From: Leucobacter chromiisoli | GTDB taxonomy: Bacteria > Actinomycetota > Actinomycetes > Actinomycetales > Microbacteriaceae | Reading direction: 5' to 3' | Length of the DNA stretch: 64,000 nucleotides | Assembly: GCF_016522505.1 (NCBI RefSeq) | Contig: NZ_JAEHOH010000001.1 | Span: 1 to 64,000, forward strand | Shown here: one piece after another, positions 24,289-32,450 of the stretch | Layout of the letters: every line of letters starts with the position of its first letter | Numbering within the stretch: the first letter of the stretch is position 1 | Position numbers and translations under genes: made by a program | Notes under the pieces: model-generated | Databases searched by the model: none | The model's input: only the letters and a program-made list of their open reading frames with translations | What the model was told of the DNA's origin: nothing

Positions 24289-24998
24289 GCGCGACCGCCG
24301 CGATCGACGACGTCTACCCGGTCGCCGGCTGGCACGCCGAGCTGCCCCCGGGCACCGTCTTCGGCAGCGTCTACGCCGTCGAGGAGGCCGACCGGCTCGC
24401 CGCAGCCGCCGCGCTGACGGCCGCGGGGATCCCGATCCACGCCGACCTCATCATCGCTCGCGCCACCCTTCCCGGCGACGAAGCGCCGCGAGCCGAGCAT
24501 CGCGGCGTCGCCCCCGGGCTGCTCGGCGAGATCCGCGCCCTGTACCCGTCGGCGCGCATCGACGTCCACGTGATCGTCGACGCCGACGCCCCGTCAGGCG
24601 ACGCCTCGCGCCTCGTGCGGGAGGCCGTCGCGCTCGCCGCCGCGGCCGGGGCCGAGCGCGTCACCCTGCCCGTCGAGCACCGCTGCGCGGGCGACGCCGC
24701 GGTCCGGGAGTTCCGAGAATCGGGCGGCGAGGTGTGGACACAGCTTGTTCCCGGCGGCGAGACGGGCAAAATTGAAGTCGGGGAGTCCGAGGGGGTGCTC
24801 GTGATGCTGATCGAACCCGGTACGCGCGACGCCGCGGATCCCTCGCTGCTCGATCAGATGGCGCAGTTCCCGCCCCGCACCCCGTTCGGGGTCGACGGCG
24901 GGGTGAGCCGCGAGATCGCCGAGACCGCTCTCGCGCGGGGGGCCAGGCACGTGGTGGCCGGGAGATCGCTGCTGGGACGAGACCTGCAAGGACGCTGA
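24285..24998 (+). CDS. Ribulose-phosphate-3-epimerase-like TIM-barrel protein
   Basis: A 237-residue protein, ATGA-coupled to the kinase. The C-terminal FGVDGGVSREIAETALARGARHVVAGRSLLG is the phosphate-binding end of the RPE/HPS superfamily, and IPIHADLIIARA resembles the first substrate-binding strand. The N-terminal half is divergent and the usual metal ligands are not all obvious, so catalysis may be altered. A role as sugar-phosphate epimerase or isomerase downstream of the kinase is inferred from fold and context. Confidence 0.6.
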   Translation: MSATAAIDDVYPVAGWHAELPPGTVFGSVYAVEEADRLAAAAALTAAGIPIHADLIIARATLPGDEAPRAEHRGVAPGLLGEIRALYPSARIDVHVIVDADAPSGDASRLVREAVALAAAAGAERVTLPVEHRCAGDAAVREFRESGGEVWTQLVPGGETGKIEVGESEGVLVMLIEPGTRDAADPSLLDQMAQFPPRTPFGVDGGVSREIAETALARGARHVVAGRSLLGRDLQGR

Positions 24999-25019
24999 AC
25001 ACTCAAGAAGGAGATGACC

Positions 25020-26063
25020 ATGAACGCGACGTCGAACGAGATTCCGGGGACGATGCGCACGAGCGTGCTGCTCGGCGAGCGATCGCTCACCATCGAGGAC
25101 CGTCCGGTTCCCACGCCCGCGGCCGACGAGGTGCTCGTGCGCGTCGCCGCGGTCGGCGTGTGCGGATCCGACGTGCACTACTTCCGCCACGGCCGCATCG
25201 GCGACTTCGTCGTCGACGGCCCGCTCGTGCTCGGCCACGAGCTCGGCGGCACCATCGTCGCCGTGGGCGAGGACGTCTCCCCCGAGCGCATCGGCAACCG
25301 CGTCGCCATCGAGCCGCAGCGCCCCTGCGGCAAGTGCCACGAGTGCCGCACCGGCAAGTACAACCTCTGCCCCGACATGGAGTTCTACGCCACCCCGCCG
25401 ATCGACGGCGCGTTCTGCGAGTACGTGACGATCCAGTCGATCTTCGCGCACGACGTGCCCGACGAGGTGAGCGACGAGGCCGCCGCGCTGCTCGAGCCCC
25501 TCTCCGTGGCCATCACCTCGGTGCGCAAGGCCGGCATCGTGCCCGGCTCGAACGTGCTCATCGCGGGCGCGGGCCCCATCGGGATCATCACCGCGCAGAC
25601 CGCGAGGGCCTTCGGCGCCGCCGAGGTCATCGTCTCCGACCTCGTCGCCGAGCGCCGCGAGCGCGCGCTGAAGTACGGCGCCACCCGCGTGCTCGACCCC
25701 CGCAGCGAGGATCCGAAGGATCTCGACGTGCCGATCGACGCGTTCATCGACGCGAGCGGCGCCGCCCCGGCCGTGCAGAGCGGGATCCGCGCGGTCCGTC
25801 CGGCGGGCTCGGCCGTGCTGGTCGGCCTCGGCAACCCCGAGATGACGCTGCCCGTCGAGGACATCCAGAACCGCGAGATCACCGTCACCGGCATCTTCCG
25901 CTACACGAACACCTGGCCCGTCGCCATCCAGCTCGTGGCCCGCGGTCAGGTCGACCTCGACTCGCTCGTCACCGGCAAGTTCGGCCTCGACGAGGTCGAG
26001 CAGGCGCTCGAGAGCGACACCGACCCCGACAGCCTGAAGTCGGTCGTCTACCCCGGCCGCTGA
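25020..26063 (+). CDS. Zinc-dependent polyol dehydrogenase (sorbitol/xylitol DH-like)
   Basis: A 347-residue medium-chain dehydrogenase. Catalytic zinc ligands Cys48 (GVCGSD), His73-Glu74 (GHE); structural zinc Cys103, Cys106, Cys109, Cys117. The segment DVHYFRHGRIGDFVVDGPLVLGHE is close to the sorbitol/xylitol dehydrogenase pattern. Rossmann motif GAGPIG near residue 180. ATG 25020 is preferred over 25014, since AAGGAG (25008-25013) abuts the latter. Probably oxidises a polyol to a ketose with NAD. Lies 21 bases after the epimerase-like gene. Confidence 0.87.
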   Translation: MNATSNEIPGTMRTSVLLGERSLTIEDRPVPTPAADEVLVRVAAVGVCGSDVHYFRHGRIGDFVVDGPLVLGHELGGTIVAVGEDVSPERIGNRVAIEPQRPCGKCHECRTGKYNLCPDMEFYATPPIDGAFCEYVTIQSIFAHDVPDEVSDEAAALLEPLSVAITSVRKAGIVPGSNVLIAGAGPIGIITAQTARAFGAAEVIVSDLVAERRERALKYGATRVLDPRSEDPKDLDVPIDAFIDASGAAPAVQSGIRAVRPAGSAVLVGLGNPEMTLPVEDIQNREITVTGIFRYTNTWPVAIQLVARGQVDLDSLVTGKFGLDEVEQALESDTDPDSLKSVVYPGR

Positions 26064-26187
26064 CCAGCCTCCGCGCTCGACGGCCTCCGCACCCGGCGGC
26101 CCCGAGCCGGAGATCCCTGAGCCGGAGCTCCCCGAGCCGTGCGGCGAGGGGCCGCGAACCATCCGAGAACACCGAAGGAAGAAGTAC

Positions 26188-26946
26188 ATGAACAAGTTCA
26201 GCCTCGAGGGCAAGACCGCCCTCGTCACCGGCGGCAACCAGGGCCTCGGCAAGGCCTTCGCATTCGGCCTCGCCGAGGCGGGCGCCAAAGTCGCGATCGC
26301 CGGCCGCAGCGCCGAGCGCAACGCGCAGGTCGTCGCCGAGGCGGCCGAGGCGGGCTACGAGTTCGTCGCGATCGCCGTCGACATCACCGACGACGCCCAG
26401 GTGGCGCGCATGGTCGAGGAGGCCGTCGCGGGCCTCGGCCGCATCGACATCCTCGTGAACAACGCGGGCACCTGCTACCACGGCGACAGCTGGGACGTCA
26501 CCGACGAGCAGTGGGACGCCGTGTGGGATCTCAACGTGAACGCGCTGTGGAAGTGCAGCCGCGCGGTCGGCGAGCACATGCGCGAGATCGGCGGCGGCTC
26601 GCAGGTCAACATCGGCTCGATGTCGGGCATCATCGTGAACCGTCCGCAGATGCAGCCGGCCTACAACGCCTCGAAGGCCGCCGTGCACCACCTCACCAAG
26701 TCGCTCGCCGTCGAGTGGGCGCCGCTGGGCATCCGCGTCAACGCCGTCGCCCCGGGCTACTGCAAGACCGAGATGGCTCCGGTGGACCGTCCCGAGTTCC
26801 AGCGCTACTGGATCGAGGACGCGCCGCAGCAGCGCTTCGCCCTGCCCGAGGAGATCGCGCCGAGCGTCGTCTTCCTCGCGAGCGATGCGGCGTCGTTCAT
26901 CACCGGCTCGGTGCTCGTCGCCGACGGCGGATACACGGCGGTCTGA
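26188..26946 (+). CDS. Short-chain dehydrogenase/reductase
   Basis: A 252-residue classical SDR. Cofactor motif TGGNQGLG (residues 14-21), NNAG (91-94), catalytic Ser144, Tyr159 and Lys163 (YNASK), and a C-terminal SFITGSVLVADGGYTAV. It resembles sugar-alcohol dehydrogenases such as gluconate or arabitol reductases, so a role in polyol oxidation is likely. GAAGGAAGAAGT precedes the start. A 124-base gap separates it from the previous gene; the next gene starts two bases after its stop. Confidence 0.87.
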   Translation: MNKFSLEGKTALVTGGNQGLGKAFAFGLAEAGAKVAIAGRSAERNAQVVAEAAEAGYEFVAIAVDITDDAQVARMVEEAVAGLGRIDILVNNAGTCYHGDSWDVTDEQWDAVWDLNVNALWKCSRAVGEHMREIGGGSQVNIGSMSGIIVNRPQMQPAYNASKAAVHHLTKSLAVEWAPLGIRVNAVAPGYCKTEMAPVDRPEFQRYWIEDAPQQRFALPEEIAPSVVFLASDAASFITGSVLVADGGYTAV

Positions 26947-26948
26947 TC

Positions 26949-28004
26949 GTGACGGCAACGCAGAGCATCCGCCGGGTCGTCGTCAACACGGCCGAGGACA
27001 TCCGCGTCGAGCAGATCGAGACTCCGACGCCGGCGGCGGGCGAGGTGCTCGTCCGCTCCACCGTGGTCGGGATCTGCGGATCCGACATCCACGCCGCCCA
27101 CGGCCGCCACCCCTTCATGTCGCTGCCGTTCTGGCCGGGTCACGAGGTCATCGGCGTGGTCGAGGAGGCCGGAGCCGACGCTCCGCAGGAGCTCGTCGGC
27201 AAGCGCGTCGTCATCGAGCCGAACCTCGCGTGCGGCGAGTGCACGCCGTGCATGCAGGGCCGCTACAACATCTGCGCCACGCTCGACGTGTTCGGGTGCC
27301 AGACGCCGGGCGGCATGGCCGACCGCTTCACGATCGCGGCCGACCGCGTGGTGCCGCTGCCCGACGATCTCAGCGACGAGGAGGCGGCCCTCATCGAGCC
27401 GCTCGCCACGCCCGTCCACGCGGTGCGGCGCGCCGCCGCGCTGAACGGCGGCAGCCTCGAGGGCAAGAGGGTCGCCGTGTTCGGCGCCGGCCCGATTGGG
27501 CTGTTCGTCACGATCGCGGCGCTGCACGCCGGCGCCGAGACCGTCGTGGTCGCCGACCTGCTCGAGTCGAAGCGCGCACGCGCCGAGCGCCTCGGCGCCT
27601 CGGGCAGCTTCGACTCGAGCGCCGAGGACGCCGCGGCGCAGGCCGAGGCGGCCGCCGGCGGCAAGGTCGACGTGGTGTTCGACTGCGTCTCGCGAGAGTC
27701 GACGGTGCGGCTCGCGATCCAGATCCTCGAGAAGGGCGGATCGCTCATGACCGTCGGCGTGCCCGACGGGCCGACCGTGGTCGACCTGCAGCTGATCCAG
27801 GATCACGAGATCGCGCTGCTCGGCAACCTCATGTACGTCCGCGAGGACGTCGATCTGGCGATCGAGCTGCTGCGCACCCGCCGACTGCCCATGGACGAGC
27901 TCGTCACGTCGGTCTTCGACATCGAGAACGCGCAGCAGGCGTTCGACGCGTCGAACGATCCCGAGCAGGTGAAGGTGCTCATCACGGTGGGCGATCGGGC
28001 GTAG
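26949..28004 (+). CDS. Zinc-dependent alcohol dehydrogenase (second polyol DH)
   Basis: A 351-residue medium-chain dehydrogenase. Catalytic zinc site Cys43 (GICGSD), His65-Glu66; structural zinc Cys95, Cys98, Cys101, Cys109. Cofactor site VFGAGPIG. It differs from the enzyme at 25020 mainly in the substrate region (AAHGRHPFMSLPFWPGHE), so it probably acts on another alcohol of the same pathway. GTG start two bases after the SDR stop. Last gene of the operon. Confidence 0.85.
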   Translation: MTATQSIRRVVVNTAEDIRVEQIETPTPAAGEVLVRSTVVGICGSDIHAAHGRHPFMSLPFWPGHEVIGVVEEAGADAPQELVGKRVVIEPNLACGECTPCMQGRYNICATLDVFGCQTPGGMADRFTIAADRVVPLPDDLSDEEAALIEPLATPVHAVRRAAALNGGSLEGKRVAVFGAGPIGLFVTIAALHAGAETVVVADLLESKRARAERLGASGSFDSSAEDAAAQAEAAAGGKVDVVFDCVSRESTVRLAIQILEKGGSLMTVGVPDGPTVVDLQLIQDHEIALLGNLMYVREDVDLAIELLRTRRLPMDELVTSVFDIENAQQAFDASNDPEQVKVLITVGDRA

Positions 28005-28021
28005 CCCGCTGCTCCACCCGC

Positions 28022-28127
28022 GAGGGGGGGGGGGGGTGGCTACCCCACCCCCCCCCCGGGGGGACGCGCCCCCGAGGCCGCGGGCCTTGGGGGGGTCGCC
28101 CGGGGCCCCCCCGGGGTGGGGGGTTGG
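28022..28127. repeat. G-run and C-run cluster, possible hairpin/G-quadruplex terminator
   Basis: Contains a 13-G run (28024-28036), a 10-C run (28048-28057) and further G4-G7 and C7 runs. GGGGGGGTGG and CCACCCCCCC (28045-28054) form an inverted repeat with a short loop. It lies between convergent operons, a place for a strong bidirectional terminator. Exact run lengths could be affected by sequencing error. Confidence 0.6.
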
Positions 28128-28225
28128 GTATCGCCCCCGACCCGCCCTTCGTGTGTCCGAGGACCGGTGCGGCTCGTGCCGCATCGGCCCTCGCGCGCGC
28201 GGTTGGTGGCCCCAGCGGTCCGAGC

Positions 28226-29056
28226 CTAGAAGGCGAGCGGGTTGCCCGACTCCTCGACCGCCTCGCGCACCTCGTCGCTCGTGAAGGCGCGCTTGAGCGC
28301 CTCGGTCTCCGGCGAGTCCTCGTCCTCCTCGCGCGTCACGAGCGAGACGGCGAAGCGCTCATCGCCCTCGGTCGCGATCGCATCGTCCTGCGGGGTGAGG
28401 CCGATCTGGCGGGCGAACGCCGGCAGGTTGAAGACCGCGTCGGCCTCCTCGTAGGCCGAGTTCAATGACAGCAGCTCGACCTGGGTGAACGCGAGGTCGC
28501 GCGGGTTGTCGGTGATGTCGTCGAGGGTCGCCCCGTACTGCTCGGCCGAGTCGTCGAGCTCGATGACGCCCTCGTCCGAGAGCAGGCGCAGCGCGCGCCC
28601 GGCGTTCGAGACGTCCTGCGGGATGACGACGCTGCCGCCGTCGGGCAGCTCGTCGAGGCTGTCGACGGTCTTCGAGTAGAAGCCCACCACGGTCTTGTAC
28701 ACGGGCTGCACGCGCACGAGCGAGGCGTCGTTCTTCTCGTTGAACTCCTCCATGAAGGGGAGGTGCTGCACGAAGTTCGCGTCGAGCTCGCCCGCCTGCA
28801 GCATCTGGTTCGGCTGCACGTAGTCGGCGACCTCGACGAGCTCGATCTCGTAGCCGTCCTCGATGGCCTCGCCCGCGGCGAGCACGATGTCGGTCATCGG
28901 CTCGGTGTGCGCCGCGACCTTCAGGGTGACGGTCTCGGTCTCCCCGCCGGAGGCGCCGCCCGAGGCGCCTCCGGAGCAGGCGGTGAGCGCGAGGGCGCAG
29001 GCGGCTGCGGCGGCGAGGGCGGCGGAGGCGGTCGTGCGGGCGGTGCGGAGTGTCAT
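28226..29056 (-). CDS. metQ: MetQ/NlpA-family methionine-binding lipoprotein
   Basis: A 276-residue lipoprotein: signal peptide of about 27 residues with lipobox ALTACSGG, a Gly/Ala/Ser linker, then the NlpA fold (VAAHTEPMTDIVLAAG; DYVQPNQMLQAGELDANFVQHLPFMEEFNEKN; KTVVGFYSKTVDSL). These residues match D/L-methionine receptors. It delivers methionine to MetI-MetN. Last gene of the leftward metNIQ operon, 74 bases after metI. Confidence 0.9.
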   Translation of the reverse strand: MTLRTARTTASAALAAAAACALALTACSGGASGGASGGETETVTLKVAAHTEPMTDIVLAAGEAIEDGYEIELVEVADYVQPNQMLQAGELDANFVQHLPFMEEFNEKNDASLVRVQPVYKTVVGFYSKTVDSLDELPDGGSVVIPQDVSNAGRALRLLSDEGVIELDDSAEQYGATLDDITDNPRDLAFTQVELLSLNSAYEEADAVFNLPAFARQIGLTPQDDAIATEGDERFAVSLVTREEDEDSPETEALKRAFTSDEVREAVEESGNPLAF

Positions 29057-29130
29057 GCGGGATCCTTCCTGGTGGGTCCGGGTCGTGCCGGCCGGGATGA
29101 GTCGCGGGCGGGTGGCCGCGATCCGACTCG

Positions 29131-29865
29131 CTAGCGCTTGTCGAGCGCCACGGAGGCGCGTTGGCCGATGGTCTGGATGAGCTGCACGCACACGACGATG
29201 AGCACGATCGTGAGCAGCATCAGCCCGAAGTTGTAGCTCTGGTAGCCGTAGCGCAGCGCGAAATCGCCGATGCCCCCGCCGCCCACGACGCCCAGCACGG
29301 TCGAGTACGAGACGAGGCTGATCGTCGCCGAGGTCAGGGCGTAGACGAGCCCCGAGCGGGCCTCGACGAAGAGGAAGCGGAACACGATCTGCGGCACGCC
29401 GGCCCCCATCGACTGCGCGGCCTGCACGATCCCGCTCGGGATCTCGAGCAGGATCTGCTCGGCGAGGCGGGCGTAGATGGCGACCGCCACGAAGCACAGC
29501 GGGAACGTCGCGGCGACCGTGCCGTAGCTCGTCTGGAACACGAGCCTCGTCAGGGGGATGATGAACACGACGAAGAGCAGGAACGGGAACGACCTGACGA
29601 CGGTCACGTAGAGGTTCGCGAGCGACCAGACGGCGCGGTTCTCGATCACCCCGCCCGCGCGGGTGAGGTAGATGAGCGTGCCCAGCGGCAGGCCGAGCAG
29701 GATCGCGCAGAGCAGCGACACGAGCACCATGTAGCCGGTCTCGGCCATCGCCTGCGCGATCTTGTCGCCGTACTCGGCGAAGAGCTCGGAGAGGAGGTTC
29801 ACGACGGCCGGGGATCCGGCGGGGCCCGGCAGGGAACCCGGGCCGAGCAGATGCGGCGCGCTCAC
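29131..29865 (-). CDS. metI: Methionine ABC transporter permease
   Basis: A 244-residue membrane protein with five to six transmembrane helices and the family EAA-like loop (QAAQSMGAGVPQIVFRFLFVEARSGLVYALTSATISLVSYS), as in MetI. GTG 29865 overlaps the metN stop codon (GTGA), so the two are translationally coupled. It forms the channel of the methionine importer together with the MetN ATPase. Confidence 0.92.
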   Translation of the reverse strand: MSAPHLLGPGSLPGPAGSPAVVNLLSELFAEYGDKIAQAMAETGYMVLVSLLCAILLGLPLGTLIYLTRAGGVIENRAVWSLANLYVTVVRSFPFLLFVVFIIPLTRLVFQTSYGTVAATFPLCFVAVAIYARLAEQILLEIPSGIVQAAQSMGAGVPQIVFRFLFVEARSGLVYALTSATISLVSYSTVLGVVGGGGIGDFALRYGYQSYNFGLMLLTIVLIVVCVQLIQTIGQRASVALDKR

Positions 29866-30650
29866 GAGAGCAGCACCGATCGCGCGTGCTCGAGGTAGCT
29901 CTCGGGCTTCTCCCGTCGCTCACCGCGCACCGTGAGGGTCTCGCGCAGGCGGCCGCCCTCGAACACCGCGGCGCGCCGGCAGATCGCCTTCACCACGTCG
30001 AGCTCGTGGGTGACGATGACGATCGTGGTGCCGAAGCGGTCGCGGGTGTGCACGAGCAGGTTCAGGATGTCGTGAGTGGTCTGGGTGTCGAGCGCCGAGG
30101 TCGGCTCGTCGCACAGCAGCACGCCCGGCCGCGTGACGAGGGATCTGGCGATCGCCACGCGCTGCTTCTCGCCGCCCGACAGCTGGGCCGGGTAGTTGCC
30201 GGCCCGGTGCGAGAGCGACACGAAGTCGAGCAGTTGATCCACGAACTCGCGATCGCGGGTGCGCTGCAGCTTCAGCGGCAGCTCGATGTTCTGCCGCACG
30301 GTGCGGTTGCCGAGCAGGTTGAAGCCCTGGAAGACGACGCCGATGCGACGGCGCATGGCCGCGAGCCGGGCCTTCGACAGCGTCGAGAGATCGGTGCCCT
30401 CGACCGAGACCCTGCCCGCGCTGGGCGACTCGAGGCCGTTGCAGAGACGCAGCAGGGTCGACTTGCCCGCGCCGCTCTCGCCGAGGATCCCGAAGATCTC
30501 GCCCGCCTCGACGGCGAGGCTGACGTCGTCGAGGGCGACCACCGCCGACCCCGCGGGGCCGCCGTAGTGCTTCGTGACGCCGGCGAACTCCACGGCGGGT
30601 GCGCTCGCGGGCGAGGCGGCCGCTGCGTCGGGAGCTGCGAGGGCGGGCAT
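29862..30650 (-). CDS. metN: Methionine ABC transporter ATP-binding protein
   Basis: A 262-residue ATPase: Walker [10 protein letters not shown] (about residues 56-64), Q-loop [13 protein letters not shown], signature [15 protein letters not shown], Walker [14 protein letters not shown]-loop IVTHELDVV. This is the MetN pattern, but the protein lacks the C-terminal NIL/ACT regulatory domain of E. coli MetN, so transinhibition by methionine is not expected. The ATG has only a weak GAGAGA site. The leader carries a tandem 17-bp repeat. Confidence 0.9.
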   Translation of the reverse strand: MPALAAPDAAAASPASAPAVEFAGVTKHYGGPAGSAVVALDDVSLAVEAGEIFGILGESGAGKSTLLRLCNGLESPSAGRVSVEGTDLSTLSKARLAAMRRRIGVVFQGFNLLGNRTVRQNIELPLKLQRTRDREFVDQLLDFVSLSHRAGNYPAQLSGGEKQRVAIARSLVTRPGVLLCDEPTSALDTQTTHDILNLLVHTRDRFGTTIVIVTHELDVVKAICRRAAVFEGGRLRETLTVRGERREKPESYLEHARSVLLS

Positions 30651-30682
30651 GGGAAGTCTCTCTCGGATGGCGTGGGGCCGGT

Positions 30683-30716
30683 GCGGCGCCGCGGGCGTTG
30701 CGGCGCCGCGGGCGTT
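30683..30716. repeat. Tandem 17-bp repeat in the metN leader
   Basis: GCGGCGCCGCGGGCGTT occurs twice without a gap (30683-30699, 30700-30716). Each copy contains the palindrome CGGCGCCG, so the transcript leader would carry two identical hairpins. Confidence 0.65.
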
Positions 30717-30736
30717 GCGTTTTTGGACCGAGTTCA

Positions 30737-30742
30737 ACTATA
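30737..30742 (-). promoter_or_regulatory. -10 candidate of the metNIQ operon
   Basis: TATAGT on the minus strand, about 87 bases before ATG 30650. No clear -35; a SAM or T-box riboswitch was not recognised in the leader. Confidence 0.4.
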
Positions 30743-30804
30743 CCGCTCGAGTGTGCTCCGTGCTGGATGCGCGGCCGCACTGGGCCTCCGCAGGCGCACG
30801 GGGC

Positions 30805-30851
30805 CTCCGCGGTTGCATCGGAACCACCGTGGTTTCGATGCAACCGCGGAG
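30805..30851. terminator. Very stable 47-base hairpin after the rhamnose operon
   Basis: CTCCGCGGTTGCATCG (30805-30820) and CGATGCAACCGCGGAG (30836-30851) are perfect 16-bp arms; inside, AACCAC and GTGGTT pair again, so almost the whole element folds. It lies 40 bases past the rhaB stop on the minus strand and before the metN promoter, fitting a terminator without U tail. Confidence 0.7.
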
Positions 30852-30890
30852 TTTCGCTGCGGATGTCTGGGCGGAGCGGGGAGCGGGGTG

Positions 30891-32450
30891 TCAGCGCGGG
30901 TCGTAGCGCCGCACGGTCTCGTGGCGCGCGACGAGATGCCGCAGCGCCCAGCGGTCGGCGTCGACGGCGCCGAGGGCCCGCGCCTGCACGAGCACGTTGC
31001 CGATCGCGGTCGCCTCCACCGGCCCCGCGATCACGGGGAGCCCCGCGCGGTCGGCCGTCAGCCGGCAGAGCAGCTCGTTGAGCGAGCCGCCGCCGACCAG
31101 GTGGATCGCCTCGATCCGGGTGCCGCCGAGCTCGGCCGCCCGGTGAGCCGCCTGCGCGAACGCGGCGGCGAGACTCTCGACGATCGCGCGGGCGATGCCG
31201 GCCCGCGTCCGGGGGCCCCGGAGGCCGTGCTCCTCGTACCACGCGGCGATCCTCGTCGGCATGTCGCCCGGCGGCAGGAACCGGGGGTCGTCGGCGTCGA
31301 AGATCGGCGCGCGCTCCGAGGCCTCCGCGGCGGCCGCCAGCAGTTCGGGCAGCGAGATCGACGCGCCGTCCTCGGCCTCCCAGCCGCGCACGGTCTCCGA
31401 CAGCAGCCACAGCCCCATGACGTTGCGCAGCAGGCGGGTGGTGCCGTCGACGCCGGCCTCGTTCGTGAAGTTCGCCTCGCGGGCGGCCTCGGTGACCACG
31501 GGGTGCTCGAGTTCGACCCCCACGAGCGCCCAGGTGCCGCACGAGATGTAGGCGGCGGGCCCCTCCATCGGGGTCGCGAGCACGGCAGAGGCGGTGTCGT
31601 GGGATCCCACCGCGATGACGTCGACGGGGCGGCGATCCGAGCGGAGCGCGGCCGCGCCGCTGGCGGCACCGCCGCCGTCGGGCCGCTGGGCGTCGACGGC
31701 GCCCCACTCCGCCAGCAGCTCGGGTCGCAGGGAGCCGATGCGCCGCCCCGCGTCGATCAGCTCGGGCAGCAGGCGGGTCGGGATCCCGATCCGGTCGGCG
31801 AGATCCCGATCCCACTGCTGGGTGCGCACGTCGAGGAGGCCCGTGGTCGAGGCGTTGGTGCGCTCGGCCCGGAGCTCGCCGCTCAGCATCCACGAGAAGA
31901 GATCCGGGATCAGCAGGGCCGTCTCGGCGGCATCGAGCACGCCGTCGCCGAGCTCGGCGGCGAACTGGTAGAGCGTGTTGAAGGGCAGGAACTGCAAGCC
32001 GTTGCGGCCGTAGAGCTCGGCGAAGGGGGCGACGGCGTGCACCGCCTCGACCCCGCGGGCGGTGCGCTCGTCGCGGTAGTGGAACGGCAGCCCCAGCACC
32101 CGATCGCCCCGCAGCAGTCCGTAGTCGACTGCCCAGGAGTCGACGCCGATGCCGGCGAGATCCGGTTCGATCCGCAGGGCGGCGGCGAGGCCCTCGGCGG
32201 TGCCGCGCCACAGCGCGCCGAGATCGGTGTGCAGCCCGCTCGGCAGCCGCAGCGGTCGGTTCGGGAACCTCGCGAGCTGCTCGATGCGCAGCTCGTCGGG
32301 ACCGACCCGGCCGAGCACGACCCGACCGCTCGTCGCGCCCAGGTCGACCGCGGCGACGGCGACGGATCCCGACGCGCGGCGCGCTCCCGAGCCGCCGGCC
32401 GGTTCGGGAGCGACGCCCGAACCGCCTCCGAGGGGGCCGCCGGCGCTCAT
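30891..32450 (-). CDS. rhaB: Rhamnulokinase
   Basis: A 519-residue FGGY kinase that phosphorylates L-rhamnulose. AAVDLGATSGRVVLGRV (after a 30-residue Gly/Ala-rich N-terminal extension), GVDSWAVDYGLL, FPFHYRDERT-like LPFHYRDERT, FLPFNTLYQF and CGTWALVGVE are typical RhaB segments; IHLVGGGSLNELLCRLTADR is the nucleotide-site end. ATG overlaps the stop of the aldolase/dehydrogenase gene (ATGA). The first 30 residues may be non-conserved; a later GTG start cannot be excluded. Confidence 0.9.
   Translation of the reverse strand: MSAGGPLGGGSGVAPEPAGGSGARRASGSVAVAAVDLGATSGRVVLGRVGPDELRIEQLARFPNRPLRLPSGLHTDLGALWRGTAEGLAAALRIEPDLAGIGVDSWAVDYGLLRGDRVLGLPFHYRDERTARGVEAVHAVAPFAELYGRNGLQFLPFNTLYQFAAELGDGVLDAAETALLIPDLFSWMLSGELRAERTNASTTGLLDVRTQQWDRDLADRIGIPTRLLPELIDAGRRIGSLRPELLAEWGAVDAQRPDGGGAASGAAALRSDRRPVDVIAVGSHDTASAVLATPMEGPAAYISCGTWALVGVELEHPVVTEAAREANFTNEAGVDGTTRLLRNVMGLWLLSETVRGWEAEDGASISLPELLAAAAEASERAPIFDADDPRFLPPGDMPTRIAAWYEEHGLRGPRTRAGIARAIVESLAAAFAQAAHRAAELGGTRIEAIHLVGGGSLNELLCRLTADRAGLPVIAGPVEATAIGNVLVQARALGAVDADRWALRHLVARHETVRRYDPR

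Noticed and set aside
30650-30742. SAM riboswitch upstream of metN
   Set aside because: The leader is dominated by two GC-rich tandem hairpins and shows none of the conserved SAM-riboswitch cores.
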